From: Humulus lupulus
Lineage: Eukaryota; Streptophyta; Magnoliopsida; Rosales; Cannabaceae
Assembly: GCF_963169125.1 (NCBI RefSeq)
Contig: NC_084797.1
Span: 104,743,868-104,807,867 of the forward strand
Direction of reading: 5' to 3'
Length of the DNA stretch: 64,000 nucleotides
The first letter of the stretch is position 1; each line of letters starts with the position of its first letter. Both the position numbers and the translations under genes were made by a program. A model generated the notes under the pieces. It was given only the letters and a program-made list of their open reading frames with translations. It was not told the DNA's origin and searched no databases. Of this stretch, positions 21,436 through 33,403 are shown piece by piece.

Positions 21436-22310
21436 TTGGACCTAACAAAGGCAGAGGCCCTGATAGCATAAGTTGACATACTTCTCAAGAATGGGTTCAT
21501 TAGGGAGGCCAAATATCCTAAGTGGTTGGAAAACCCATTGCTTGTCCCAAAGCCTAATGAGGCCTGGAGGAACTACATTGATTTTACTGACTTCAACAAG
21601 TTCTGCCCAAAAGACTATTTCCCCATTCAACGGATTGACCATATGGTGGATTCCATCTCCGGGTATGAGCTCCTTACGTTCATGGATGCCTACTCCGAGT
21701 ACGGCCAGATATTTGTGCATGTCGTGGACCAAGAGCATACTAGCATTCGAACAGACAAAGGTTTCTAGTGTTATAAATTGATGCCTTTTGGCATGAAGAA
21801 TGCAAGAGCTACATACCAACGGTTACATACCAAAATGTCAAAAACCAACTTGGTCGGAACTTGGTAATATACTTGGATGATATGCTAGTGATGTCCAAGA
21901 CTGCTCCAGATAATGTAAGAGATTTGGTTGAAGCATTTTAAGTCCTCTGCAAGTTCATGATGAAGTTCAATCCCCAAAAGTGCACAATTTTGTTGGCCTC
22001 TGGGAAGTTCCTCGGATTCATTGTGAACGCTTGATAAATTGAGGTGAATCCCAAGAAGGTCAAAGATTTGATCAAGATTTCGTCCCCTAGTAAGCACAAG
22101 GATGTGCAAAGCCTGTCTGGTTCGATAGTAGCTTTCAACCGCTTTGTATGCAAGGAAACTGAAAAATGTGTCCTTTTCTTCAACACCCTCCAATGAGGTC
22201 AAAGATTTGAATGGACAGAGGAATATGAGCATGCTTTCCAGGAGCTCTAAGTGCACATGTTGAATCCCCCAAAATTGTAAAAGCATGTAGATGGAGAACC
22301 CATTCTCCTC
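21436..22310 (+). pseudogene. Tat-A reverse transcriptase, decayed
   Basis: The Ty3/gypsy RT motifs are clear: NGFIREAKYPKWLENPLLVP, then KPNEAWRNYIDFTDFNKFCP, ISGYELLTFMDAYSEYGQ and DQEHTSIRTDKGF, then a stop at 21768, CYKLMPFGMKNARATYQRL, and the active-site box YLDDMLV at 21870-21890. Stops and shifts occur near 21768, 21840, 21940, 22032 and 22194. The catalytic aspartates survive, but the frame does not. Confidence 0.85.
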
Positions 22311-23330
22311 TACATGGCTGTCACAGAGAGTGCCATTAGTGCAACCTTGGTGCCTGAGGAAGGCCACACCCAACATGTTGTCTATTCTGTGAGTAAGAGA
22401 CTCCTTGGAGTAGAGTCCAAATACCCACTCATGGAGAAGCTAACATTCTATTTGATGATAGCATCTCAGAAGCTCAGGCTATACTTCCAAGAACAACCCA
22501 TCAAAGTCCTCACCAACCAGGCTTTAAGGAAAATCCTCCAAAAACCAGAATCCTACGAGAGACTCTTTAAATTAACAGTTGAACTTAGTAAGTTCCATAT
22601 CACCTACCACCCGAGGACTACCGTAAAAGGACAAGCGCTGACAGACTTCATTGCAGAGTGCACGGGAATGCATGAAAGACCCAACGAGGTCAAACCAATT
22701 GGGCCCGTATGGAAGCTATATGTGGACAGGTCCTCCAATGAGAATGGGGTAGGAGCAGGTTTGAACTTGGTGACCCTCGAGAGACATAGGGTTCACAGTG
22801 CCATGAGATTTGGATTTGACGCCTCAAACAACGAAGTTGAGTATGAGGCCTTGATAGCCGGTATGTGAGTTGTCCTGGAGCATAAGGCTGAGGGACTCGA
22901 GATATATAGTGATTCTCTTTTGGTTGTAAAAGAATTCCTTGAAGAGAACCAAGCTTGAGGAACCAAGATGGATGCTTACTTATCCAAAGCCCAAGAGATG
23001 TTATATAGCTTCTAAAGGTTTGCCATTCCACAAGTTCCATGGGAGAAAAATTCCAATGCTAATGCTCTATCCAAGCTAGATACCACCAATGATGCGGAGA
23101 TGCTCAATGTAGTCCGGATTGACTACTTGGCTTACCCAAAAACCACAGCGCCCGAGGAAGTGGAAGTGGTCTAGCCCTTGGACAGTTGGATGAAGCCCAT
23201 AATGAAGTACGTCGTCTCCAGAGAACTATCGCAGGGCAAGAAAGTGGCTCGGAAGCTACATTACCAGGCTCTTCAGTATGTAATCATGGACAATAAGTTG
23301 TATAGGTGAGGATATTCATTGCCACTACTC
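22311..23330 (+). pseudogene. Tat-A RNase H plus second (archaeal-type) RNase H, decayed
   Basis: The first RNase H runs about 22310-22660: MAVTESAISATLVPEEG, YSVSKRLLGVESKYPLMEKL, QALTDFIAECTGM. The second, diagnostic of the Tat lineage, follows: WKLYVDRSSNENGVGAGLNL, FDASNNEVEYEALIAGM, then a stop, [14 protein letters not shown], and NSNANALSKLDT. Its four acidic positions are visible (D in YVDRS, E in NEVEYEA, D in YSDSL; the last, LAD in Tat-C, is ALS here, so it is lost). Several stops interrupt it. The tail leads into the integrase zinc finger. Confidence 0.85.
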
Positions 23331-23404
23331 TGATGTGTGTGTCTGAGCAGGCAGCCGAATTCATCCTCCGAGAAATGCATGAGGGCTTTTGTGGTGACAA
23401 CCAA
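23331..23404 (+). pseudogene. Tat-A integrase, start of zinc finger only
   Basis: The reading MHEGFCGDN near 23378-23404 corresponds to IHEGFCGDH of the HHCC finger in Tat-C. It then stops at the junction with the Athila-like fragment. The rest of the finger (GYFWPTM...CEQCQRYAK in Tat-C) is not present on either side of the insert. Confidence 0.75.
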
Positions 23405-25180
23405 TAAGTATCAAATTTGTCTATTTTGAATTCATTATTTTTATATAATTATGTACTTGATTATTTATTTATATATTTAATTAGTTTATTTTGTGATTTC
23501 AGGATTTCCAAGACATTTGGATAAAAATAATTTATTTGGGATGTTTTACACGCAATGGTTAAGCTCGACATTTCAAGTCTGAAAATTCACACTTGATTTT
23601 AACAATTTTTCATTAATCTTTTGGAAATATTTTAAGAAATGAAAGTTTTATAAAATTTTCTTAGCTTTCCATAGCTTTTTGAATCATCCAATCCGAGTTA
23701 TATCGAGGAAGTTATGGATAAAATACAGTTAGTGGCTGCATTTGAAGAAAAATGAAGAAAATGGAAAAAAAAAATGCTACAAAAGGATTTAGGGCTAATA
23801 TTTAGAGTAACTTTTGATTACAAATTTTGGAGATCAAAACTACTGAAGAGAAGACATCATTCTTTTCTACATTCAATCTAGTTTTTCATCTTTTCTCTAG
23901 AACTTATTTATTATCAATTTATGATTATGTTTATGATCATGTTTGGATTGATGAAGTCGTTCTCTTTTAGGTTAAGGGTTATTTCAAAACCCTAGACATG
24001 AAATCTAGAATGCAATGATGATTTTTATTCGTTCTATTCCCTTATATTAATAAAGTTGCTTATATTCTTCTAATTGAATGTTATGAATCTTGTGATATGT
24101 TAAGTGGCAAAATAATTAGTGTCTTATATTGTTCATCATCTTAGGATTTTTAGTTACCTAATAGTCTAGGGTTCTAAGTAGAGTGATAAATTCCAATTAA
24201 GTAGTCTGACAAGTATTTTATTGTGATGGAGAAAAGAACCTAGGTTAAATGATTTGCATGCTTAATTAGTTTGAGGCCTATATTAACTTCTTTCCACTGA
24301 TTGTAATGGTTTTCCTGAGTTAAATAGATTGCATTCTTAATGGGTTTATTGCTCGGTAAATAGAATTATTAATGAGCGCTTAGCATTAATTAATTGTGAT
24401 AGGGAAATTGGGACCATTGACCGCTTAAGTATTATCTGCGAGTTTAATAATTTAATTGGGAATAGGGAATAATGTTTGTCATTGTTGATTGTTAAAGGTG
24501 GAGAATAATTCTTAACTATTCTTTAAAGTTGTTATTATCAATTGTTCTTTGCTTGTCATTTTATTTTTTGTTATTGAATTTTGAATGTAAAATCTCATTT
24601 TTAATTCTTGTTTCTTTTTTGGATAATAAATTAATCAATAGTCCTCGTGGGTTCAACCTGTATTTACCATTGTACTAGATAGTTAGTAATACTAAAAATA
24701 AAATCTTTACTAAATTTTATATGACATATGACTCGCCTAAAAATTTTTGCAGCATTGCCGGGGACTATTGTAAGTCATTTTATTATTCAAATTAATTAAC
24801 TATTTACTAACTAGTTAATTTGTTTTGCAATTGTAGGAGTAAAAGTTTGGTGACGATACTCAAGATAGATTGCAAGCAATAAAGCATTATCTTGAGACAT
24901 CGTTGACCCCCTCTTCTCCTACTATCATTGATAATCCACTCTTTCAACACTCAACAAGGACAGTTAATCCTATACAAGTGTCAATACCATCTGACAATGA
25001 TTCTAATTTAGATTCATCAATTATTTCTTAGATGGCTCAAGATAGGACATTGAAACAGTTGATAGCACCAGTTCTAGTCCATTAACCATTATGCATGCAA
25101 TATCCGGCTTTGGATTTTAATTTCACACTAAAGTCGGGCTTCATACATTTATTATCATCATTCCATGGGCTACGAGGAGA
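23405..25180 (+). mobile_element. Athila-like fragment (LTR end, primer site, start of gag)
   Basis: An AT-rich LTR-like stretch ends near 24745. A primer-site relative, GCAGCATTGCCGGGGAC (24750-24765), follows, recognisable as a mutated form of the Athila-type site ending GTTGCCGGGGA. After a leader, gag starts at an ATG at 25032 (MAQDRTLKQLIAPVLV; later SGFIHLLSSFHGL). This is the N-terminal Athila gag pattern with a Q/YP..D and LKSGxIHLLxxFHGL core. It is cut at about 25180, where Tat-A integrase resumes. Neither a complete LTR nor a target duplication is visible. Confidence 0.75.
24750..24765 (+). other. Athila-type primer-binding site, mutated
   Basis: GCAGCATTGCCGGGGA resembles the GCGCCGTTGCCGGGGA core of Athila elements. 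It lies between the LTR-like end and the gag leader. Confidence 0.6.
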
Positions 25181-25980
25181 GGGCCCTTTGCGGTCTGGGG
25201 CATTGACCTAATCAGATCCTTGCCCAAGGAACCAGAGTAAAGTATGTGACTGTGGCAGTCGACTAATAGACCCTGGACTTTGTCATCGAAAACATTGTTT
25301 GTCGCTACGGGCTCTCAAGGAAGATAGTCCCTGACAATGGCCTACAATTCGACAGTGAGTTGTTTAGTGAATTATGTGAGAGGCATGGAGTTATGAAGAG
25401 TTTCTCCTTCATAGCCCATCCACAGGCAAAAAGACAAGTGGAAGCAGCCAAAAAGATGCTTAAAACAAATTTGAAGCAAATGTTGGAACAGGCGAAAGGC
25501 GCTTGGCCAGAGAAGCTGCCTAGAGTATGATGGAGACGTTGTACCATTGCTAGGACATCCACTGGCCATTCCACATTGTTCATGACCTATGGATTGAAGC
25601 CATGCTCCTAGTAGAGGTTGCCATCTCCACACATTGACGAGCCACTTATGACCCGACCACGAATAACACTATACTTCAAGAATTGTTGGATCTTTTTTAG
25701 GAGCTCCGAGAAGCTTCATAGCTACATGTAGCGTCCTACCTAAAAAAAGTGGCCAAGTATTTCTATTATAAAGTTAAGGACAGGATATTCAAGGTCGGGG
25801 ATTTGGTGCTGCAAAGAGTTTTCTTGGTAACACGAGATTTAAGTGCTTGAGTATTGGACCCTAACTGGGAAGGTCCATACCAAGTCAAGAGCAACATGTG
25901 TCCTAAAACATACAAGTTGGCTCAATGAATGGGGAATTGATAGCCCATGCATGTAATGCTGAGCAAGCAGTTTCTATTTT
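25181..25980 (+). pseudogene. Tat-A integrase core and C-terminus, decayed
   Basis: It resumes with [19 protein letters not shown], then has stops and a small deletion. It continues DFVIENIVCRYGLSRKIVPD, NGLQFDSELFSELCERHGVM, IAHPQAKRQVEAAKKMLKT. The second catalytic Asp (D in VPDNG) is kept. The catalytic Glu region [13 protein letters not shown] has become HPQAKRQVEAAKK. The C-terminal GPYQVKSN region (WEGPYQV) ends near 25960. The region directly before it in Tat-C, about 45 codons of zinc finger, was lost at the Athila junction. Confidence 0.85.
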
Positions 25981-26159
25981 CTATATTTGTATGAATCATA
26001 TGTAGCCTATGGGGACTTGATGAAAATCATGTATGCAAAACACGATAGATGAAATTCAGAAAATTTTCTTTTATTTTTATGTTTTTATTTATATACGTTT
26101 CACTGGATGAGGATGTACTCGCTTGCTACTACGGACAAGTGAACATAGACTAGTCTTTG

Positions 26160-26180
26160 ATGACTTGGGGGGCATAAGAA
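26160..26180 (+). other. Purine-tract motif after Tat-A pol
   Basis: GACTTGGGGGGCATAAG lies about 180 bases after the end of pol. Equivalent motifs lie after pol in Tat-C (minus, 40286-40271, CACTTGGGGGGTATA) and Tat-B (minus, 31870-31851, CACTTGGGAGGCACATAAG). It looks like a polypurine tract, but no LTR start follows. Confidence 0.55.
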
Positions 26181-26334
26181 AGATAGTTACCCTGCGAGAC
26201 AGCCGCTCGCAGGCGTGATCGAGGGAATTCAATTTAAGGAGCTTATTATGGGCGCCTTAGAGTAAACCCAGTGTCACAAGGCTTGTACGAACAAATAAAT
26301 GTAAGTCACCTATGGACGGAGAACTAAAGTTACT

Positions 26335-26790
26335 TCTCAGGGACTAAGCACCTGCCAAGAAAGGCTGATATCCCATGATCCAAAATGATAAAAGGTCTCT
26401 AAGACCAATGTCGCCTATACTCGGGCACAAGTCTTAAGTTTCCTAAACATAAGCAAACAAAACCTGACTCGCCTCGATTCGAACACAAGTCATAAATTGC
26501 CTAAACTTTAGCAAACAATACCCGAGTCGCCTAGGCTATGGCACAAGTCTCAAGTTGCCAAAACTTGGACACTAAAGACCTAAGTCTCCTAGACTGGGCA
26601 CACAAGCTAAAGAATTCAAAGTTACTTCCCCACTTCAAAGCACCTGCGAAGCAACACTAAGTTCCTGAGAGCCAAAATTATTATGAGCTTTAAAGACCTG
26701 AGTCACCTAGACTCGAGCACAAGACTCAAGTCTCCCAAACTTTAGTAGACAAGACTTGAGTCTCCTAGACGTAGGCCCACATACGGTGGA
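26335..26790. repeat. 58-bp tandem repeats with a longer higher-order period
   Basis: Units beginning 'tcgcctagactcgggcac' recur at 26411, 26469, 26527, 26585, 26703 and 26761, spaced 58 or about 2 x 59 bases. Each has 'acaagtctyaagt', '.cctaaact' and 'agcaaacaa' or close variants. A longer segment ('gcacctgc.aag', then 'gagccaaaat', then 'taaagacc') appears near 26350 and again near 26640, suggesting a period of about 290 bases. It lies just downstream of Tat-A pol, the same place where Tat-C carries its 70-bp repeats. Confidence 0.75.
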
Positions 26791-27171
26791 TAAAACAAGG
26801 TAATAAATTTATTTTTGCGTGATGCTACATTATGTGAAAAAAAATTGAGAAAAACCCTACACATTCCTTAAGTCCAAATTGTATTATTACTAAACAATGT
26901 ATTTAAAAATGTGTTAAGTGAAAATCTAAGAACACAAGTAAATAGAGCAAACAAGCCATTAAATAAATTATGTAAAATGTGTTAAGGCTCGAGCATTTAA
27001 CTTATTTGTACCCCAATATAAGATGGGTCACAGGTTTAATTACTAAAATACAAAATTATAAAGGACATACTAAATCACTTCGGGAGGAACCCCTTGGATA
27101 ACGACAAGAAGTTTTTGGATTGATTAACATGTTCATGGTGAAATGGGCGGTTTTCTGAGCTCTGATTAATG
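26791..27171. other. No recognised feature
   Basis: AT-rich sequence between the tandem repeats and the long-LTR element. It may be the eroded remainder of Tat-A (its antisense-gene side). I see no frame or LTR here that I can support. Confidence 0.5.
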
Positions 27172-27573
27172 TGTAATGGCCTGCTGTGCCGGGCAAGTCT
27201 TCCACATACTCATAGGACAAATCCTACGAATATTAAAGGCATCTAACACTAAAACCATAGCTTAAGGTCTATAAAAATGCAGAAAATTTAAACATTTTTA
27301 GCTTTAATAACAATTAGTTATTTACAAAGTTGAATTAAACTAAACTTCTACAATAATACAAGAACTCAGAAAATACTATTCATAAAATTCATTGCTACTG
27401 GGTCCAGAGTCCACAAGAGGTCTAAGTATCAAGCCACACCTGAAAAGGGGAAAACAACAAAATAATAAGCTAATGCCCAGTAAGTAAATCACATGCAATG
27501 CTTGTATGCCTATATACATATATTGTGACATAATGATGCATGATAAGATAATCTAGCCATGAGCATAATGTAC
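27172..27573 (-). repeat. Left LTR of the long-LTR element, first part
   Basis: It reads TGTAATGGCCTGC on the plus strand. This is the decayed counterpart of TGTAACGACCCGC at 60133, with the differences mostly C/T and G/A. It is cut at 27573 by Tat-B, and the rest resumes at 53424. Confidence 0.8.
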
Positions 27574-28221
27574 TGTTGACCGTAAATTTAGTAAACAACA
27601 CGGAGTCACAAAAAACGATAAGAATTATAGAACTGAATGCAAGAATTAAAATGACACAATGGTTTTACAGTGATTCGGCCCCAGAGAATGGTAATAATCT
27701 ACGTACACTTAGTATTTTTATTGATGTAGACTCCAAACCTTGCAATCAGCGAACTAGGGTTCACTAATTTCACAAGCTCCGAAGTTGAATACAAAGATAA
27801 TGTATAAAAGCACGTGTTTACTCTGAATACAAAATATTGTGCATGAAATAAATGAACCCTATGAGTCCTATTTATCGGCTCAAGGATGTACATATGGGCC
27901 TATGGGTCGTCCTTCACTTGTGGTACAAGCATAACTAAATATTAACAAAAATAATGGTATTTACATATAAAAAAAAATTCAAATATCTATGTCATAACCG
28001 TCCCCGAGCATTTGCCTCGATTCTACGAACAAATCTGCTCACATGTGTCCGCAGATCTTCTTTTCCAGCTGCTCACATATTCCTTGCGCCTATCGCGCAA
28101 CTGCAATTTCCCCTCGATATCCTGGTCATTGGTCAACCAAATCTTCATCAATAACTAGCCATGTGATGTCCATGTGCCTCTTAAACATGCCACATCATCA
28201 TGCAAATATTTTAGGGAAACA
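27574..28221 (-). repeat. 3' LTR of Tat-B
   Basis: 648 bases, TGTTGACCG...GGGAAACA on the plus strand. The minus-strand purine tract CATGGGGGGAAA lies just outside (28222-28233). It contains the family phrases 'gattcggccccag', 'ctacgtacacttag' and 'gaactagggttcac'. Confidence 0.9.
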
Positions 28222-28233
28222 TTTCCCCCCATG
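28222..28233 (-). other. Polypurine tract of Tat-B
   Basis: The plus-strand reading tttccccccatg is CATGGGGGGAAA on the minus strand, immediately upstream of the 3' LTR start TGTTTCCC. Confidence 0.85.
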
Positions 28234-28439
28234 TTTAGTTTAATGTGATCAACTTTTAATAAACTTATTCGACCAGTAATCTTGCTGACCTGTCACATCT
28301 GTCATTACTTACTTTCTCGAAATGGTAAGTAATCATTACCCCTTCAATTTCCTAGAAACGTATTGATAGTTATTGCGATATCCCATGCATCGAAACTCTA
28401 TTCTCATCATTACTCACCATTAATGCCCCGATCAGTAAA

Positions 28440-28447
28440 TATATAAG
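28440..28447 (+). promoter_or_regulatory. TATA box of the Tat-B antisense gene
   Basis: TATATAAG lies about 220 bases inside the 3' LTR, in plus orientation. Pyrimidine-rich sequence (tttctctctctttaag) follows about 35-50 bases downstream, and a splice-donor-like CAA-GTAAGT at 28604. The layout mirrors that of Tat-C. Confidence 0.6.
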
Positions 28448-29096
28448 CCCATTCCCTCCTTTTCATTTTTACCCAAACTTTCTCTCTCTTTAAGAACACT
28501 CCGAACTCTCTCAAGACTATCAAGCTTTTCTCAGTCCAATCTGAAGCCTTTCGAGAAATTGTGAGCAATTTCTCCATAATTTCTTCAACAATCTTCATTC
28601 CAAGTAAGTTTTCAAGCAAACTTTACAAATTTTTAAAAATTTACCTGCACTTTGTCTATGATTTACCTGTTTTCGTAACTGGTTTTACACTATTCTTGGC
28701 AAGTTTTTGGGTAGATTGGGTTTAGGCAAAAAACACATAGAAGAACTATGCTAGAATAGGGATCTTAGGCAATATAATGTACAAAAAAATGTTTAGACAG
28801 AATATTGGGTTTATTTACACTGATTTCGGGTTCACAATCAAAGTGAAAATTCAATTTTGGGTATTTCAGGAAAGCTGGGTTTTTCCCGCCTATTTTCGGA
28901 GTTGAAAGGTTTTTCATATTCACTTTTTGATCTGTTTTTCCAACTTGTTCGCATGTCTATTGTGTTTTTATCAGGATGTTGCTGGTCATATAAAAGCTTA
29001 ACTTTTATACACGAGCAGCGCCAATCTTACTTTTCTTTTTCTTCTTTCTCTATTGGTCGTAGATTCTCACTTCCCCTTTGCTCTTCTTAAATATTC

Positions 29097-31527
29097 ATGC
29101 ATGATCCCTGGGAAGGTGAGAGACCAGTAGATAGGGACCTACTTTCTCTGTTGTTCGAGGATCAGGAACAACCTTCTTTGCCTTTTCCAGAGCCTACGGC
29201 ACCACCTCCAATTCCTACAACCAGCCTTCCTCAAAATCTTCCAAAGAAGCAACCAAACATAGGTATTTTAAAATACATTGCTCATAGGAAAAGAAAAACC
29301 ACAAATTCACCTACCAACCTGCCAGCTGCTAACATCGACGGTCCTTCAAATGACCCTCAACTGTTAAACGTTGCACCACCAGAGATCCAACCTAAGGCTC
29401 GTCCACATGAAGTATGGTGGCAATGTATCCCAAGAAGTATGGGGTTCCTGTGATTACTTTATATAAGCCTACACCTGACCAGAGGGCAAACGTGCCTGGA
29501 GGGGCCAATTGTGCCTCGTCGAGGTATCACATAGAGGCAGTGGCAATTTTTCCCTTGCACGACTTTTTCTTAGGGGTAGCCAATTATTTTGAGGTCGCCT
29601 CATTCCAAATAACTCTCAACGGATATGGAGTACTTTCAACACTCTATATCTTTTATAATCATAAAACATGGACTGTGCCTACCCCTCACGAGATCAACTA
29701 CCTGTTCGATCTCAAATCCAACCCCAACCAAAGCAACACGGGGTTCTTCAATTTTTATCACCAGGAATCCAATCACACATTCCTGAGTGATATAACTTAT
29801 AAGTTACATGTGGGGAAGTACTTCCAAGAGTATTTCCTCACAACCAATCTAGTTGTAGACAACATGGCCTTCACACGAAGAGGTAAACTCATTAATCTTT
29901 GTTCGACATTCATCTAGTTTCTTTGTATCTTTTCCTTATTCTTAGTCGGTTTGCAATGTGCCTAGGTCCATGGTATCGATCAGAACCCTCTCGAGAGATG
30001 AAGATAAGAGCTGTAGTCTTGGCCAACAAGGCTCATATAGAAAAAAATGTCAAAGAGCTGGTCACAGAAAGCAATTTGAGGCTGGTTGGCCTTCTAGAAT
30101 CTTATCAAGACGTGAGGGAATCAATGGCGAGGAGTGCCACTGGAGATGGCACTGAAGAACCAGAAAACCCCGAACAGCAACAGGATGACCATTGGAATGA
30201 CCATTCGAGAGCCCAACCCCAACACTCGACCAGCCAATATTCCTCCCCAACATGGGAGGTGAAAAAATTACCTGAATATGCTGCTCCTATACTTGAATCC
30301 TTCGGCGAAAACAATATAGATTTTTCACTCTTAGATACATTGCCCATCCCCTATCATATATTCGATAGGGACGAAAACATTATTTTTCCAACTAGTAGTT
30401 TTAGCTTTGACTTCTTTGAGGTAAATAGTGAGTGTAGCAGTAGTTCCTTAGATAACGTAGCGACCAATTATTGTAGTTCAGGTATACTACTTAGAATTTC
30501 TTTTAATTTGTTTCCTTACCATGCAAGACTACTTCTTGACATATCTGCTTGTGTTTGTTTTTCTTGTAGTCATGCAAATCGACAATACATTCGACATCTA
30601 TGCCTCTAGAGGCAAACCAGCAAGCTCGAAGAAATCAAGCAAGAAATTTTTTAGAGATGCCAGTGGGGAACGTTTGAGAAAAAAGGCTCAACCAGAGGAC
30701 CCTCCACTTCCATTCCTTCCAGAACAAGTACCCCTCCTCCCCCTCCTCGCACCGTGCCCTCCACCAACCAAGCGGGAGGATCTTAGGCTACGAAATTGTT
30801 GAGCAATGCTTCTAGCTCAAGAATTGATAAACTTCAGAAGATAGCCAAGCATTGCCGCAAAAAAGAGGATTTTGCTTCTCTTCCTTCGCTGAGACCCAGT
30901 CAGGTCCTTGCTCATGGGTTCAACGAAGTCCTCAGTGTATTTTTCTTCTATATTTTATTTTAGTCAAACAATATTCTTTATATTATGTTTGACATCTTCA
31001 TCTTTCCACTATTCCCATGGGTCTTCTGACTGTGAACAATAGTAGGCATCGCGTCGAGGAGGTCGACTCAAAGCATGCGTAGGATTTCAAGGCATGGAAC
31101 GCCAAGGTTAAGGCAGCTGAAGATAATGCTGTTGTTTTGATTGAGGAGTTGAAGAAGAGCCAATAAAATCTGACCATGGTTGTTGCTGTTAACGACAAGT
31201 TCAAGGAAGCCTATGAAATAACCTATAAGGAGGTAGCCAAGCTGCAAGAAGATCTGGAGGCAAGCATAAAGGATGGAGGATCGAGTTAAGCTGCTCGAAG
31301 AGCAGAATGCCCAAAACAAGAATAATCAAGATGCCAACTTCAATTACCTTCATGAGTATGTAAAATAGGCTGAACTTGCCAGGTGTGCTGCTCGCCTGGA
31401 AGAAGAGAAAAATGCCCTAAAATCTCTTGAAATTTCCTTGGTAACGGTCATCAATGGAGCCGAAGAGGAAGCCGAAACTTCCGTCGATCAGCAACCTCAC
31501 AAGGACCCCCCTTCAGCTGCACAGTAA
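29097..31527 (+). pseudogene. Tat-B antisense gene (extra ORF), decayed
   Basis: The ATG at 29097 begins MHDPWEGERPVDRDLLSLLF. A frameshift lies near 29410-29450. The conserved domain follows (29530-29890): IEAVAIFPLHDFFLGVANYF, then TPHEINYLFDLKSNPN and KLHVGKYFQEYFLTTNLVVD, matching in order the Tat-C protein (HIVCGAHLPLRSYFANFCVK, TPEEVLYFYGLKSQP, LREYWFLTTGF). The next segment, ANKAHIEKNVKELVTESNLR (30030-30085), matches RRSKFYEGLSEEELRVEGLV. Intron-like breaks fall in the same places as in Tat-C. A Lys/Glu-rich coiled-coil remnant (31060-31450) has many stops, and the frame ends PPSAAQ at 31527. Function unknown; a pseudogene. Confidence 0.8.
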
Positions 31528-32200
31528 TTATAAAATTTTTATGTAACTAGAACCCCCGAACAAACTATTCCCGGTGTTAAGAAAATTTGCTGCCTAAGAC
31601 AGTTTTATTTACTTTTAAGATTTTTAATTTCATCCGAGCCGTAATTACTCGTGTTGTAAAGATATTTTGTTTTGATATTACAATTGCTATTATAACATCT
31701 TCTCGTATGACCGTACCTAGCATAACAGTTTACTATCTTACAAGATTAGCTAAAAAAATTGAAAAATACTCTCTAAGTGTTGTAGTGTGCTTTCCCTTAT
31801 TTTGGTCGTGTGTTTACATATGTTTATAATATGCTTTGCTCGCTTAGTATCTTATGTGCCTCCCAAGTGATCGAGGAGTTGAAGGTTCTCGGTCACATGC
31901 CATTGACCAATATCTGTTCAAACATTACTGCTTGTGTACTTATAAATAATCAATGATAATATTGCAAAACAACACACGTAATGAGAAAATACATGTAGTA
32001 ATTACAATAATCGGAAAGAATAACTGGTTGGGCACATTTCCTTTTATTTCTAATAAAAAATGGACAAAAAATTTGTGTGTGTACAATTGATCATAAATTG
32101 ATGTTACACTTATAAACAACTCGCCATCTAAATAGCATACCATTGTTCAAAAACTTATAAAAAGTAATTTAATACAAGTCAATTATTTAAAAAGAAATAT
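31528..32200. other. Spacer between Tat-B pol and its antisense gene
   Basis: Convergent 3' ends face each other here. At 31851-31870 the minus strand reads TCACTTGGGAGGCACATAAG, the counterpart of the purine-tract motif behind pol in Tat-A and Tat-C. No gene and no tandem repeats are seen. Confidence 0.6.
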
Positions 32201-33398
32201 TCATTTATAATACTTGTGGAGGTGTTCTCCATTCCAATAGCGAGGAACAAGATCTATGTTTAAGAATGTAAGTTTGTATGTGCTTGGTTGAAGAATTTCT
32301 TCAATTTGATACAGACCCTTCCAATTTGGTACAAGTACTCCAGCAGCCTGATAGCGAGTGTTGAGAAAAACTCTCCTAAGTACCAAGTCTCCGATATCAA
32401 ACTTTCTTTCGCGTACTTTAGAATTAAAATATCGAGTTACCTTTTGCTGGTAACCTGCAACTCGTAATTAGGCTTGCTCGCACCATTCGTTAACCAAGTT
32501 CAAAGACTCAATTAATAACTGGTTATTATTATTCTAGTCCTATATTATCCTTCTATGTGAGGGTTGATCTAACTTAACTGGTATCATGTCCACATACTCA
32601 TAGGCTAAGGAAAATTGTGTGTGGTTTATTGTTGTTTGGTGTGATGTTCTATACGACCAGAGTTCTTCGAGGAATTATTCTAGCCACACTCCCTTTGCTT
32701 CATCGAGCATTTTCTATAGTGTGTCCTTCAGAGTTTTATTTACAGCTTCTACTTGTTCGTTGACTTGTGGATGGGCAACTGATGAAAAACTCTTCGTTAT
32801 GCCATCCTGCTCGCAAAAATCGGAAAATAGGTCGTTGTCAAATTGTGTGCTATTATCTGATACAATCTTTTTCGACAACCCATATATGCATACAATGTTT
32901 TTGACAACAAAATCCAGCACATTATTGGTCATGATTATCGTGAGTGATTGAACTTCAACCCACTTCATAAAGTAGTCAACAACAACTACTGCATACTTGA
33001 CATTCCCTTTTCATGTGGGCAAAGATCCAATTAGATCTATTCCCAAAACTACGAATGGCCATGGGATTTGCATCTATTTAATCTCATTTGGTGCTGCACG
33101 AGGTGTCTTGGAGAATCTTTGGTATTTATCACACTTCTTAACAAATTCCTTAAAATCCCCGATCATTGTAGGCCATAAATATCCTTGTCGAAGAATCTTT
33201 TTTGACAAACTTTGCCCCTAGCACGATATCCACAGAACCCTTCATGTACTTCTCGCTTCAATTCCTTAGCTTTTTCCATGGAAATACAACTCAATAAAGG
33301 TACTGAATATCCTCGTCGATATAGAATTCCATCGAGAAAGATAAAATGAGTTGATTACCTTTGTAGTGTCTTCGCCTTATTCCTATTTATAGGTAGCC
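32201..33398 (-). pseudogene. Tat-B integrase, decayed
   Basis: Reading leftward from the Tat-C insertion: remains of the zinc finger (LSKKILRQGYLWPTMIGDF, KKCDKYQRFSKTPRAAP; the second finger Cys is Tyr), a gap with stops, then the core MKWVEVQSLTIIMTNNVLDF, NIVCIYGLSKKIVSDNSTQF and HPQVNEQVEAVNKTLKDTL (32968-32714) with D and E kept. The C-terminal segment [27 protein letters not shown] and YWNGEHLHKYYK ends at 32201. Tat-C ends similarly (AEHLRRYYQ). Stops and frameshifts disable it. Confidence 0.85.
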
Positions 33399-33403
33399 AT
33401 CCC

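Noticed and set aside
25980..27171. 3' LTR of Tat-A
   Set aside because: No sequence here matches 14541-15212, and no TG start with a target duplication was found after the purine tract at 26160.
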